From the NCBI GenBank assembly GCA_946612625.1, contig CAMOEW010000015.1:1-36081 (forward strand): a stretch of DNA of 36,081 nt, written 5' to 3'. Shown piece after piece: positions 8,082 to 15,407 of the stretch (its first letter is position 1; the number at the start of each line of letters is the position of its first letter). The stretch is from an uncultured Prevotella sp. Lineage in GTDB: Bacteria; Bacteroidota; Bacteroidia; Bacteroidales; Bacteroidaceae. Below the pieces are notes generated by a model. The model saw nothing but the letters and a program-made list of their open reading frames with translations. It did not search any database and was not told the DNA's origin. A program made the position numbers and the translations under genes.

Positions 8082-9464
8082 TTATAACGCTTCTTTTGGT
8101 ATCTTGTTTGGCTGTGACAGAAGTGTGTCGGGATTGTTGGAGAGTACCCGCCTCCTGATGCTGTGAACACGGTTCATGACGTTTGTGTTCCATTGCTGCC
8201 AGACATCGAGCATGGACATTCTTATCTGGTCGCGTTCGGGGGGCGTGAGGGTTGTCAGGCCATCTACATAGCGGTAGATAAACCGGCTGATGTTGGTCAT
8301 GCGAAGACTTAGGTCTTGCCATCGGTATTTCCATCTGCTGAGTGTGTCAATGTGTGAATCGATGTGCGATCGTCTTATTTCCTTGTGCAGAGCCTCTAAA
8401 GCAGCGATTTTGGCCTGTCTGGTGCGATTGAGTTCGTTTTGCAGCTGCTCGTTGACCATAGTCAACTGACTGATAGATTGGTTCTGTGCTGTAATGTTGG
8501 TGGCCATCTGTTGTTGAAGGTTGGCACGTGCCTGCTGATTTTCTGCCTGTTGCTGGGCCAGCCGATGCTGTAGCGAGTCGATGACGGTCGCCTGTTGCGA
8601 TGCCGAGTCGGCAGCCTGCGTCAGCCGTTGCCAGACCGTCATGGCAACCGCAGTCATGAGCAGCATGACTACTGCAGCCACGGCGTTTCGCTTCCATAGC
8701 CGGCGGCTCTCTCTCTTTCTGCGAATGTCGGTTGTGAGCTCTGCAATGTTCCGGTATCGTAGGTCGATGGGTTTCAGACAGCGTTCGACGACCTTGTCGT
8801 AGACGCTGTCGAGATGAAGTTCATGGAGGATGAGTCCCAGCGAATAGATGTCGTTCCTAATGTCGGGTACGGCCTGCTGTGCCTGTTCGGGTGCCATGTA
8901 GCGCAGTGTGCCGGCAGGCTGTTTCAGCACAGCGTGCTGGTCGGTGTCGGCCATGCCGAAGTCGATGAGCTTTACGCGGTGGCCGTTGCGTGTCACCATG
9001 ATATTCTGAGGCTTCAGGTCTCGATGTACGATGCCCAGTGAGTGTATGTAGCCAATTGCACTTATCAGCTCTTCGGCCATGCGCTGGCGGTCTTGCAGCG
9101 AAAGCTGTTCCTGCTTTCCCTCTAATGCCTGTTGTAGGGTCTCGCCGTCAATGTACTCCATGATGATGCATGGGCCAACACCTTCTACATGTTCAAACCC
9201 CGTGGCCTGAACTACAGATGGGTGCTGCATCTGCATGAGCACCTCCAGTTCCTTGCGTAAGGCCTCTCTGTAGGCTGGCACCTCGGATGCTTCGTCGTTC
9301 AGCGTCTTCAGCACATACCAACGCCCATAGCGCTTAGCCTTCAGCAGTCTGGCAAAGCCATGTGTGCTCAGTTCCTGCAGTTCGGTGAACTGTGAGTCGA
9401 TGCTCTCGAAAGATTCTGACAGGAATACAGAAGTCTCTTCAGTGTGTTCGGTGTTAGTAATCAT
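8082..9464 (-). CDS. Hanks-type Ser/Thr protein kinase with one transmembrane helix and extracytoplasmic coiled coil
   Basis: The 460-residue protein has an N-terminal eukaryotic-like kinase domain (about 28-250). Visible residues are Lys53 (VLK), the alpha-C Glu near 72-74, HRDLKPQN at 147-154, DFG at 168-170, APEQ at 191-194 and DIYSLG at 205-210. The glycine-rich loop is degenerate, with only Gly36. A basic stretch (RRKRESRRLWKR) precedes a single membrane helix (about 261-278), after which a Gln/Ala-rich coiled coil runs to about residue 365 and a helical tail follows. This layout suggests a cytoplasmic kinase with an envelope-facing sensory region. No PASTA or other known sensor domain is visible. 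The ATG lies 5 nt after a TAATTTTG box, which suggests a leaderless mRNA. Confidence 0.93.
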   Translation of the reverse strand: MITNTEHTEETSVFLSESFESIDSQFTELQELSTHGFARLLKAKRYGRWYVLKTLNDEASEVPAYREALRKELEVLMQMQHPSVVQATGFEHVEGVGPCIIMEYIDGETLQQALEGKQEQLSLQDRQRMAEELISAIGYIHSLGIVHRDLKPQNIMVTRNGHRVKLIDFGMADTDQHAVLKQPAGTLRYMAPEQAQQAVPDIRNDIYSLGLILHELHLDSVYDKVVERCLKPIDLRYRNIAELTTDIRRKRESRRLWKRNAVAAVVMLLMTAVAMTVWQRLTQAADSASQQATVIDSLQHRLAQQQAENQQARANLQQQMATNITAQNQSISQLTMVNEQLQNELNRTRQAKIAALEALHKEIRRSHIDSHIDTLSRWKYRWQDLSLRMTNISRFIYRYVDGLTTLTPPERDQIRMSMLDVWQQWNTNVMNRVHSIRRRVLSNNPDTLLSQPNKIPKEAL

Positions 9465-9468
9465 AACG

Positions 9469-9476
9469 CAAAATTA
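9469..9476 (-). promoter_or_regulatory. -7 promoter element of the kinase gene
   Basis: TAATTTTG on the minus strand (9476 to 9469) fits the Bacteroidales TAnnTTTG box and ends 5 nt before the kinase ATG. No TTTG is present at the usual -33 distance, so the promoter is incomplete by consensus. Confidence 0.6.
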
Positions 9477-9544
9477 GTGTTTTTTTTCGTGAAAAAGCTC
9501 CTTTTCCTTCTTTTTTTACAAAAAGAACTAAAAAGAATTTTTGG

Positions 9545-9600
9545 CTTCGCCGAAGTTCTTGGACTATCCAAGCGAAATAAGTTTCGAGTCCTGGCACTCG
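9545..9600. repeat. chain of four small hairpins upstream of an LRR gene
   Basis: Four consecutive short inverted repeats are packed into 56 bp: CTTCG-C-CGAAG (9545-9555), CTTGGA-CTA-TCCAAG (9558-9572), CGAAA-N4-TTTCG (9573-9586) and CGAGT-N6-ACTCG (9585-9600). A fifth, AAAGC-GA-GCTTT, lies about 20 bp further on. The block sits just before the promoter at 9628-9658. No coding role is apparent. Confidence 0.65.
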
Positions 9601-9627
9601 GAAATGAATAGAAAAGCGAGCTTTCCT

Positions 9628-9658
9628 TTTGCATTTCACTCGTTTTTTCGTAACTTTG
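9628..9658 (+). promoter_or_regulatory. Bacteroidales promoter of the BspA-type LRR gene
   Basis: TTTG (9628-9631), a 19-bp spacer and TAACTTTG (9651-9658) match the -33/-7 consensus of the phylum. The expected start of transcription is within a few bases of the GTG at 9664. Confidence 0.8.
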
Positions 9659-9663
9659 CCGCC

Positions 9664-10281
9664 GTGAAGCGTATAGTAGTTTTTCTGTTCGTGTTGCTGA
9701 CCGGGCTGAGTGCCTGGTGCCAGCAGGAAGTTGGGCAGGATTCCCTGTTCCAAGCTACGGCATGGTGCGATGGTAAGCCAGTGCTGATGACATTTCATTT
9801 GCGGCCAATGGTACAGAACTGGGCCGTTGTTGGGATTGGCCGTTACGATCATCCTGCCATCAACACGCTGACTGCAGGTCGGCTCATAGTGCCCGACACT
9901 GTGCCCACCCCTTCTGGTGCTCGCATTCCTGTGAGGTCGGTTGCCCGCTCTGCCTTTGCCCACTGTTCGCGTCTCACCGAGGTGGTGTTGCCCAGCGCCA
10001 TCGAAGAGGTGGGCGACCAGAGCTTCTTCAACTGCTCGTCGTTGCGTGAAGTCACTTTGCCATCGTCGCTTCGCGTCATTTGGCCATTTGCTTTCAGAGG
10101 CTGTGAGAACCTGGACATAGTGCGACTGCTATGCACCAAGCGACCAGCTGTCTATGACAACATCTTCGACCAGCAGACGCTTGACCGCGCCACCCTCATT
10201 GTGCCAGCAGGGACAGACGCCGACTATGCCAACAGCCTGGTCTTTGGCATGTTCCGCTATCGTACCGAAGCCTTTGAATAG
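9664..10281 (+). CDS. small exported BspA-type leucine-rich-repeat (LRR_5) protein
   Basis: The 205-residue product has a signal peptide beginning VKRIVVFLFVLLTGLSAWC and a C-terminal half with BspA/LRR_5 repeats, for example AFAHCSRLTEVVLPSAIEEV and FFNCSSLREVTLPSSL. It ends with the IVPAGTDADYANS-type segment that often closes such repeats in Prevotella. I chose the GTG at 9664 because it begins the signal peptide; the open frame extends to an ATG at 9541, but that upstream part contains the promoter. LRR_5 proteins are usually surface or exported binding proteins, and the ligand here is unknown. It is divergent from the kinase gene and 91 bp before the LRR-dockerin gene, which has its own promoter. 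Confidence 0.85.
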   Translation: MKRIVVFLFVLLTGLSAWCQQEVGQDSLFQATAWCDGKPVLMTFHLRPMVQNWAVVGIGRYDHPAINTLTAGRLIVPDTVPTPSGARIPVRSVARSAFAHCSRLTEVVLPSAIEEVGDQSFFNCSSLREVTLPSSLRVIWPFAFRGCENLDIVRLLCTKRPAVYDNIFDQQTLDRATLIVPAGTDADYANSLVFGMFRYRTEAFE

Positions 10282-10310
10282 CGAAAAGAACTGATAAGAA
10301 CCATTATTGT

Positions 10311-10342
10311 TTTGGGAGAATGAAAGAAATGAGATACCTTTG
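10311..10342 (+). promoter_or_regulatory. Bacteroidales promoter of the LRR-dockerin operon
   Basis: TTTG (10311-10314), a 20-bp spacer and TACCTTTG (10335-10342) match the consensus. Transcription should begin near 10346-10350, which leaves a leader of about 25 nt before the ATG at 10373. Confidence 0.8.
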
Positions 10343-10372
10343 CGGGGTAGTAATCATTTTATTTAGTTGACT

Positions 10373-13342
10373 ATGAAACATTGTCTCCTTTCTTTCCTGT
10401 TCCTGACATTGTCAGGGATGATGGGCTATGCCCAGAACAGTAACCTCGTTGTGGAGATTAACGAGACTAACTTTCCTGACGAAAACTTCCGTGAAGAATT
10501 CGTGAGAGGACATGACATCGATGGCGACGGCTGGCTGTCGGAGGAAGAGATAGCAGCCGTAACAGAAATACAATATCCTTTAGGCGGCTGTAACTTTGCC
10601 AGTTTGCAAGGCATCCACTATTTCACATCACTTTATTTTTTACTGATAAGTTATGACCCTAATCTGGAAATAGTGGATTGTAAAGACATGCAGTCTCTGA
10701 AATATATGTATTTCACAGAATGCCCAGCATTAACTGCAATCAGAATTTCTGGTTGTTCCGCTTTGGAGACGTTACAAGTAAGTTGTCCTTCTGCTCATCT
10801 CAATTATTTTATTTTCGATGACAAATGTACATCGTTGACAAACTTACTACTTGGTTGCCAAATAAAAACTTTAAATGTATCAGCATTTCCTAATCTCGAA
10901 GGATTAAGGGTTATCGGTTCAGGGCTAACATCATTGACATTTGGTACCAATAACAATCTCAGGGAGGTCGAATGTAGCGATGCACAGCTGACTTCCATTG
11001 ACGTGTCGGCTTTCACAAATTTAAAAAGTCTTTCCCTCAAAAATAATCAGTTCACCTCGCTTGATGTATCTGCTAATACTGAATTAACAGATCTTATCTG
11101 CTCTGGCAATCAGCTCAGCTCGCTTGATGTCTCGGCCAACACCAATTTGAATTATCTTGACTGCTCTGACAATCAGTTCAGCTCGCTTGATGTCTCGGCC
11201 AACACCAAATTGACTAGTCTTGACTGCTCTGGCAATCAGCTCAGCTCGCTTGATGTCACGACTCATTCCAATCTGACTCGTTTGTCTTGTGACAGAAACC
11301 AATTGACCACGCTCAACCTGTCGAACAACAAAAAGATGGAATACCTGTCGTGCTCTGAGAACCAGTTAACCTCGCTAATCATTGGCACCACCAGAGATGA
11401 CATGCAAAGGCTGGATTGCAGTCATAACCAGTTGCATGAACTAAACCTGTCGACTGTACAAGACGGTATCAGTTATTTTGATTGCTCTTTTAATCAGTTG
11501 ACTTCCATCGTGATGCCTACAGCTGAAGATAATTCTTACCTCTATTTCGGCGAGTTCTATTGCTCAAACAACCGACTGTCTGAACTTAATTTGAAGAATG
11601 TTAAGTTCAATTCTAATATATCGGCTGTCGATTGTAGCAACAACCAGCTGTCGGCTGCCGTGCTCAATCAGTTTATTTCTGCCATGATGGAAGTAGGCAA
11701 GCGACCTTTCCGTGTCTTTGATGCAATGAGTGCCACCGAAGGCAATGTGTTTACGTCCCGTCAGGTGGCCGACGTAAAGAAAAAGGGCTGGGAAGTGTTG
11801 TGCTATCGCGACGGCGAATGGACTGATTATGAGGGATATGTGCGCCCCTGTGGCGATCAGGAATTTATGGTTGACAATATATACTATCATATCATTGGTA
11901 CAGGCACTGTAGAACTGGTGGCGGCAGGTGATGCGGAGATAAATGATGCCTTTTATCAGGGAGTGGTTCGCATACCGCAAAGCGTGGTCTGCAACGGCAC
12001 CACCTACACCGTGGCGGCTATTGCTGCCGATGCCTTTGACGGCTGTACCGACCTAACCGTGCTGCGCATGGCATCCACCACACCACCCGCCATCGGCACG
12101 AGCAGCTTGTCGTGCGCCATCATTGTGCCATACGGACACGTCGATGCCTACAAGAATGCCGAGGGATGGAGCAACATGGCCAGCCGCATCAAATCAGACC
12201 TGCCCTATGGCGACGGCATCTATTATATGTATAACCCCGGGACAGGAAAATATCTGACTCTCAATTTCTTAGCCGACGATCGGCTTGGCATTGCTACCAA
12301 CGGCATGGACATCGCCATAGAATTGCAGGACGATGGCTGTTTTACGCTCAACAGTCCCATATATGGCCGTATTGGGGTGTTGTTATCTTCAATTGTGTGT
12401 ATCGATGGATATGGCAGATGGCAGATAAAAGATGCAGGAGACGGCGCCTTTGCGTTCACCGTCGATGGAAAGAGATATTTGTCGGCTAAAACATCCTCTG
12501 GGAACGTGGTGCTGCTGACAGATGCTACAGATTACCGCGTTCCTTGGCAACTATTGACTAAAGACGAGTTGACGACCAAGCTGGGCGAAGCTACAAGCAA
12601 TGAGCCCGTGGATGCCACGTTCCTGATAGCCAACCCTATGCTGAAGAAAAAAACAAAATGGACATATACTTATGGCCCGGCTGGCTCTGTATATGTCGAT
12701 GACGACTATGGAGTGGCACAAGCGAGGAACGACAGCTTTGATTTCTATCAGCAACTGGACGGGCTGCCCAACGGCATCTACAGCCTGCAGGTTCAGGGCT
12801 TCTATAGGGAAGGCAGCATAGAAGAGGCTACTGCCCTGCGTCTGAACAATGGCGAGCATCTCTACGCCCAGCTTTATGCCAATGAGGTTTGCAAGCCCCT
12901 GAAGAGCATCTTCGACGAGGCGGGAAAATATGATAACAGTTCTTATAATGTCAGTACAGAACTTGGTAATGTGCCTGACGGCACTTCCTATGGCGCCTTA
13001 GACTATTTCCGCAAAAAACTTTACAAGCAAAAACTGACTGTGACGGTCACCGACGGCACACTTCGCATAGGTGTCAAGAACGGAACAACTGTGAATGAAG
13101 ACCTGACCATGTTCACCAATTTCCAGCTGAACTACTATGGTAACATGAAGGGTGACGTGAACGGCGACGGCAGCATCAATGCTCAGGATGCATCGCTCAT
13201 ACAGCAGTATGTGGCCCGCAAGTTCGGCAACGATGCCGAGGGCTTCTCCGTAGTGGCAGCCGACGTGAACGGTGATGGTGAGGTGACGGCTCAGGATGCC
13301 TCGCTCGTGCTGCAGTATGCCGCCAAAAAGATAACATGGTAA
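10373..13342 (+). CDS. exported leucine-rich-repeat protein with C-terminal type I dockerin
   Basis: The 989-residue protein has a signal peptide (to about GYAQ, residue 21) and an EF-hand-like loop, DIDGDGWLSEEE, at 48-59. LRR repeats of the form LTSLDCSGNQLSSLDVSANT fill about 170-430, and a BspA-like segment ends with IIVPYGHVDAYKNAEGW. A beta-rich middle region follows, then a dockerin. The dockerin has two duplicated calcium loops, DVNGDGSINAQD (928-939) and DVNGDGEVTAQD (964-975), each followed by ASL and a helix. I used the ATG at 10373 rather than an in-frame TTG two codons earlier. It is 33 bp upstream of a gene whose product has a cohesin-like domain, so a calcium-dependent dockerin-cohesin contact is plausible. 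The ligand of the LRR part is unknown. Confidence 0.9.
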   Translation: MKHCLLSFLFLTLSGMMGYAQNSNLVVEINETNFPDENFREEFVRGHDIDGDGWLSEEEIAAVTEIQYPLGGCNFASLQGIHYFTSLYFLLISYDPNLEIVDCKDMQSLKYMYFTECPALTAIRISGCSALETLQVSCPSAHLNYFIFDDKCTSLTNLLLGCQIKTLNVSAFPNLEGLRVIGSGLTSLTFGTNNNLREVECSDAQLTSIDVSAFTNLKSLSLKNNQFTSLDVSANTELTDLICSGNQLSSLDVSANTNLNYLDCSDNQFSSLDVSANTKLTSLDCSGNQLSSLDVTTHSNLTRLSCDRNQLTTLNLSNNKKMEYLSCSENQLTSLIIGTTRDDMQRLDCSHNQLHELNLSTVQDGISYFDCSFNQLTSIVMPTAEDNSYLYFGEFYCSNNRLSELNLKNVKFNSNISAVDCSNNQLSAAVLNQFISAMMEVGKRPFRVFDAMSATEGNVFTSRQVADVKKKGWEVLCYRDGEWTDYEGYVRPCGDQEFMVDNIYYHIIGTGTVELVAAGDAEINDAFYQGVVRIPQSVVCNGTTYTVAAIAADAFDGCTDLTVLRMASTTPPAIGTSSLSCAIIVPYGHVDAYKNAEGWSNMASRIKSDLPYGDGIYYMYNPGTGKYLTLNFLADDRLGIATNGMDIAIELQDDGCFTLNSPIYGRIGVLLSSIVCIDGYGRWQIKDAGDGAFAFTVDGKRYLSAKTSSGNVVLLTDATDYRVPWQLLTKDELTTKLGEATSNEPVDATFLIANPMLKKKTKWTYTYGPAGSVYVDDDYGVAQARNDSFDFYQQLDGLPNGIYSLQVQGFYREGSIEEATALRLNNGEHLYAQLYANEVCKPLKSIFDEAGKYDNSSYNVSTELGNVPDGTSYGALDYFRKKLYKQKLTVTVTDGTLRIGVKNGTTVNEDLTMFTNFQLNYYGNMKGDVNGDGSINAQDASLIQQYVARKFGNDAEGFSVVAADVNGDGEVTAQDASLVLQYAAKKITW
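11035..11265 (+). repeat. 63-bp near-identical tandem repeats within the LRR gene
   Basis: Copies of CTGCTCTGGCAATCAG start at 11098, 11161 and 11224, a 63-bp period equal to 21 residues. A more diverged copy precedes them. The copies differ at only a few bases, much less than the other LRR units, which indicates recent duplication and potential for slippage without a frameshift. Confidence 0.85.
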
Positions 13343-13375
13343 TACAGAACGGAAAACTTTAATACTATAGCAATA

Positions 13376-14569
13376 ATGAAAAAGATTCTCTTGGCTGCCC
13401 TCTGCTTATATGTTGCAGGAGCAGCAATCGCACAGACAGTGACAGTGAACGACGTTGAGGCCCTGCCTGGTGAGACGGTGGCGTTCAGTCTGAACCTGAA
13501 CGACGGCAAGGCCGACACCTACACCTCGCTGCAGTTCAATGTGACATTCCCTGCCGAAGGTTTCACCACCACGGGCGACTACACCATCTCTTCCTCTTGG
13601 AAGAATGCCTCGGCCACCATCGGCGATGTGGATGCCAGCGGCCTGGCTGTGGTGCCCGCATCATCGGCTGAGGTTATCAGCGGCAGCGCTGTGGAAAATC
13701 TGCTGACAGTGAATTTCACAGTGGGCAGCAGTGTAGCCCTTGGCGAATACGACGTGACACTCTCGGCCATTACCTTTGGCTATGGCTTTACCGACAAGGA
13801 CATTGCTCCAGACGTGACATTCAAGGTGAAGGTTGTGGCAGCACATACTGTAGTACTCGATGAGACCTCTGCTATTACTCCTGAGGCAGCCACGGGCGTG
13901 AACGTCAGCGTGAAGCGCACCATCAGTGCCAACCAGTGGAGCACCATCTGCCTGCCGTTCGCCATGAGCGAAGCACAGGTGAAGGAGGCTTTTGGTGAAG
14001 ACGTGCAGCTGGGCGACTTCACGGGCTATGAGACGACAGAGGACGGCGACGCTATAACGGGTATTAACGTGAAGTTCACAGCGGCTACAGCTATCGAGGC
14101 GAACCATCCTTATATCATTAAGGTGTCGCAGGCTGTAAGCGAGTTCACGGCGGACGGCGTGGACATCGACCCGGACGAGGCGAAAGTGGAATATGACAAC
14201 GGGCTAACAGGTAAGAAGCGCAAAGTGCTGGGTTCTTTTGTCGGCACATACGTGGCTGACTTCGACTTCTACAATGACGCAGAGAATTATCCGCTCTTCC
14301 TCAGTGGCAATAAGTTCTATTATGCTACAGAGAACACAAAGCACATGAAAGCCTTCCGTGGCTATTTCGACTTCGTGGATTACCTCGACGAGGCAGAGAA
14401 TGCCGAGGCGCGCGTGTTCATCGTGTTCGGCAACGATACTACCGGCATCGGCGACGTACAGCATGAGACCGCCGGCGACGACCGTTACTACAACCTCGGC
14501 GGACAGCGGGTGGAACAGCCTTCGAGGGGACTGTATATAAAGAACGGCAAGAAGGTGATGATAAAATAG
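13376..14569 (+). CDS. exported protein with cohesin-like N-terminal domain and short T9SS-like tail
   Basis: The 397-residue protein has a signal peptide ending near IAQ (residue 20). Residues 21-154 form a beta-sandwich pattern resembling cohesins, with VNDVEALPGETVAFSLNL at the start, SLQFNVTFP in the middle and LSAITFGYGFTDKDIAPDV at the end. The next region, from about 180 (SANQWSTICLPFAMS), is a beta-rich domain common in Prevotella exported proteins. The last 27 residues, beginning YYNLGGQRV and ending NGKKVMIK, resemble the final strands of T9SS sorting domains. It follows the dockerin gene by 33 bp. The cohesin call rests on pattern and context; a plain carbohydrate-binding or adhesion fold is the main alternative. 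Confidence 0.7.
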   Translation: MKKILLAALCLYVAGAAIAQTVTVNDVEALPGETVAFSLNLNDGKADTYTSLQFNVTFPAEGFTTTGDYTISSSWKNASATIGDVDASGLAVVPASSAEVISGSAVENLLTVNFTVGSSVALGEYDVTLSAITFGYGFTDKDIAPDVTFKVKVVAAHTVVLDETSAITPEAATGVNVSVKRTISANQWSTICLPFAMSEAQVKEAFGEDVQLGDFTGYETTEDGDAITGINVKFTAATAIEANHPYIIKVSQAVSEFTADGVDIDPDEAKVEYDNGLTGKKRKVLGSFVGTYVADFDFYNDAENYPLFLSGNKFYYATENTKHMKAFRGYFDFVDYLDEAENAEARVFIVFGNDTTGIGDVQHETAGDDRYYNLGGQRVEQPSRGLYIKNGKKVMIK

Positions 14570-14596
14570 TGTTGGTATTACTCAAAAAAATAGATT

Positions 14597-14767
14597 ATGA
14601 AAAAGAAATATATTATGCCTTTGATGGTTGTGGAATCGGATATGCAGTTGTACCTGTTGGCAGGCTCGGTCATCTCGTCGGAAAACGGTATCGGTTTCGG
14701 AGGAATCGACACCAACGGCGAACTCGAACCCGAGGGGAAAGACCTGACGGACACTGAAATCTGGTAA
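14597..14767 (+). CDS. 56-residue uncharacterised peptide, third gene of the dockerin/cohesin-like unit
   Basis: An ATG 27 bp after the previous stop codon opens a 56-codon frame ending at TAA (14765-14767). The N-terminus, MKKKYIMPLMVVESDMQ, is followed by a short hydrophobic LYLLAGSVIS (18-27), then a glycine-rich GIGFGGID and an acidic tail ending in Trp. It has no typical signal peptide. The shape (basic start, P-x-x-x-V-x-E, LLAGS, acidic end) looks like a family of very small Prevotella proteins I have seen without a function. A terminator follows 24 bp later, which supports it as a real last gene. A peptide precursor or small regulatory role is possible, but there is no direct evidence for either. 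Confidence 0.65.
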   Translation: MKKKYIMPLMVVESDMQLYLLAGSVISSENGIGFGGIDTNGELEPEGKDLTDTEIW

Positions 14768-14790
14768 ACATGTTGTGGACTCTACTTTCA

Positions 14791-14818
14791 TCCGAATCGC
14801 TTGGCGGTTCGGATTTTT
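14791..14818 (+). terminator. rho-independent terminator of the dockerin/cohesin-like unit
   Basis: TCCGAATCGC (14791-14800), loop TTG and GCGGTTCGGA (14804-14813) form a 10-bp stem with one T-G wobble. TTTTT follows. Confidence 0.85.
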
Positions 14819-14831
14819 CTTTGTACATTTG
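14800..14831 (+). promoter_or_regulatory. probable promoter of the trmH-GH2 genes, overlapping the terminator
   Basis: TACATTTG (14824-14831) is a good -7 box. CTTG at 14800-14803, 20 bp upstream, is a one-mismatch -33 element that lies inside the loop region of the preceding terminator. The expected start of transcription is near 14836. Confidence 0.6.
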
Positions 14832-14869
14832 CAGTTGGAAATCGTACTAAGCTATGGCAGAGAGCGAAC

Positions 14870-15400
14870 ATGAGAAAACTTAAGACAATAGAAATGCAAC
14901 GGCTCACGATAGAGCAGTTTAGGGAGTCGGAAAAACTGCCACTTGTGGTAGTGCTCGACGACGTGCGGTCGATGTATAATGTAGGCAGCGTGTTCCGCAC
15001 ATGCGATGCCTTCCGCATCGAGGCAGTATATCTATGCGGTATAAGTGCCACGCCACCCGCTACCGAAATTCACAAGACGGCACTCGGAGCCGAAGACAGT
15101 GTGGCATGGAAACACTTTGCAGATGCTAAAGAGGCGGTAATAGCACTAAAGAACGAAGGATATGCAGTGTATGCAGTGGAACAGGTGGAGCATTCGACAA
15201 AGCTGCATCACTTCATCCCGGAAACCACTGAGAAGTATGCCGTCGTGTTTGGCAATGAAGTGAAGGGAGTGCATCAGGAAGTAGTTGACCTCTGTGATGG
15301 CTGCCTTGAAATACCTCAGTTCGGAACCAAGCACTCGATGAACGTCAGCGTTACGGCGGGCATCGTAATCTATCATTTTGCAGAAAAATTAATGCTATAA
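14870..15400 (+). CDS. TrmH/SpoU-family RNA 2'-O-ribose methyltransferase
   Basis: The 176-residue SPOUT-fold enzyme transfers a methyl group from S-adenosylmethionine to ribose in tRNA or rRNA. Family motif 1 is seen as VLDDVRSMYNVGSVFRT, motif 2 as AVVFGNEVKGV and motif 3 as EIPQFGTKHSMNVSVTAG. I chose the ATG at 14870; the longer open frame back to 14801 runs through the promoter and terminator. The short length, without an N-terminal L30e-like domain, is usual for stand-alone TrmH-like proteins, and the exact target RNA cannot be told. The GH2 gene starts 7 bp after it and probably shares its mRNA, although the functions look unrelated. Confidence 0.9.
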   Translation: MRKLKTIEMQRLTIEQFRESEKLPLVVVLDDVRSMYNVGSVFRTCDAFRIEAVYLCGISATPPATEIHKTALGAEDSVAWKHFADAKEAVIALKNEGYAVYAVEQVEHSTKLHHFIPETTEKYAVVFGNEVKGVHQEVVDLCDGCLEIPQFGTKHSMNVSVTAGIVIYHFAEKLML

Positions 15401-15407
15401 TATAATT

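Noticed and set aside
8059..8334. Upstream extension of the small regulator gene
   Set aside because: It overlaps the kinase coding region in another frame and encodes a low-complexity leader.
9541..9663. N-terminal extension of the BspA-type LRR protein
   Set aside because: It spans the hairpin chain and a full-consensus promoter, and would bury the signal peptide 41 residues inside the protein.
14801..14869. N-terminal extension of the TrmH-like protein
   Set aside because: It runs through the terminator and the -7 box, and the ATG at 14870 gives a normal family length.
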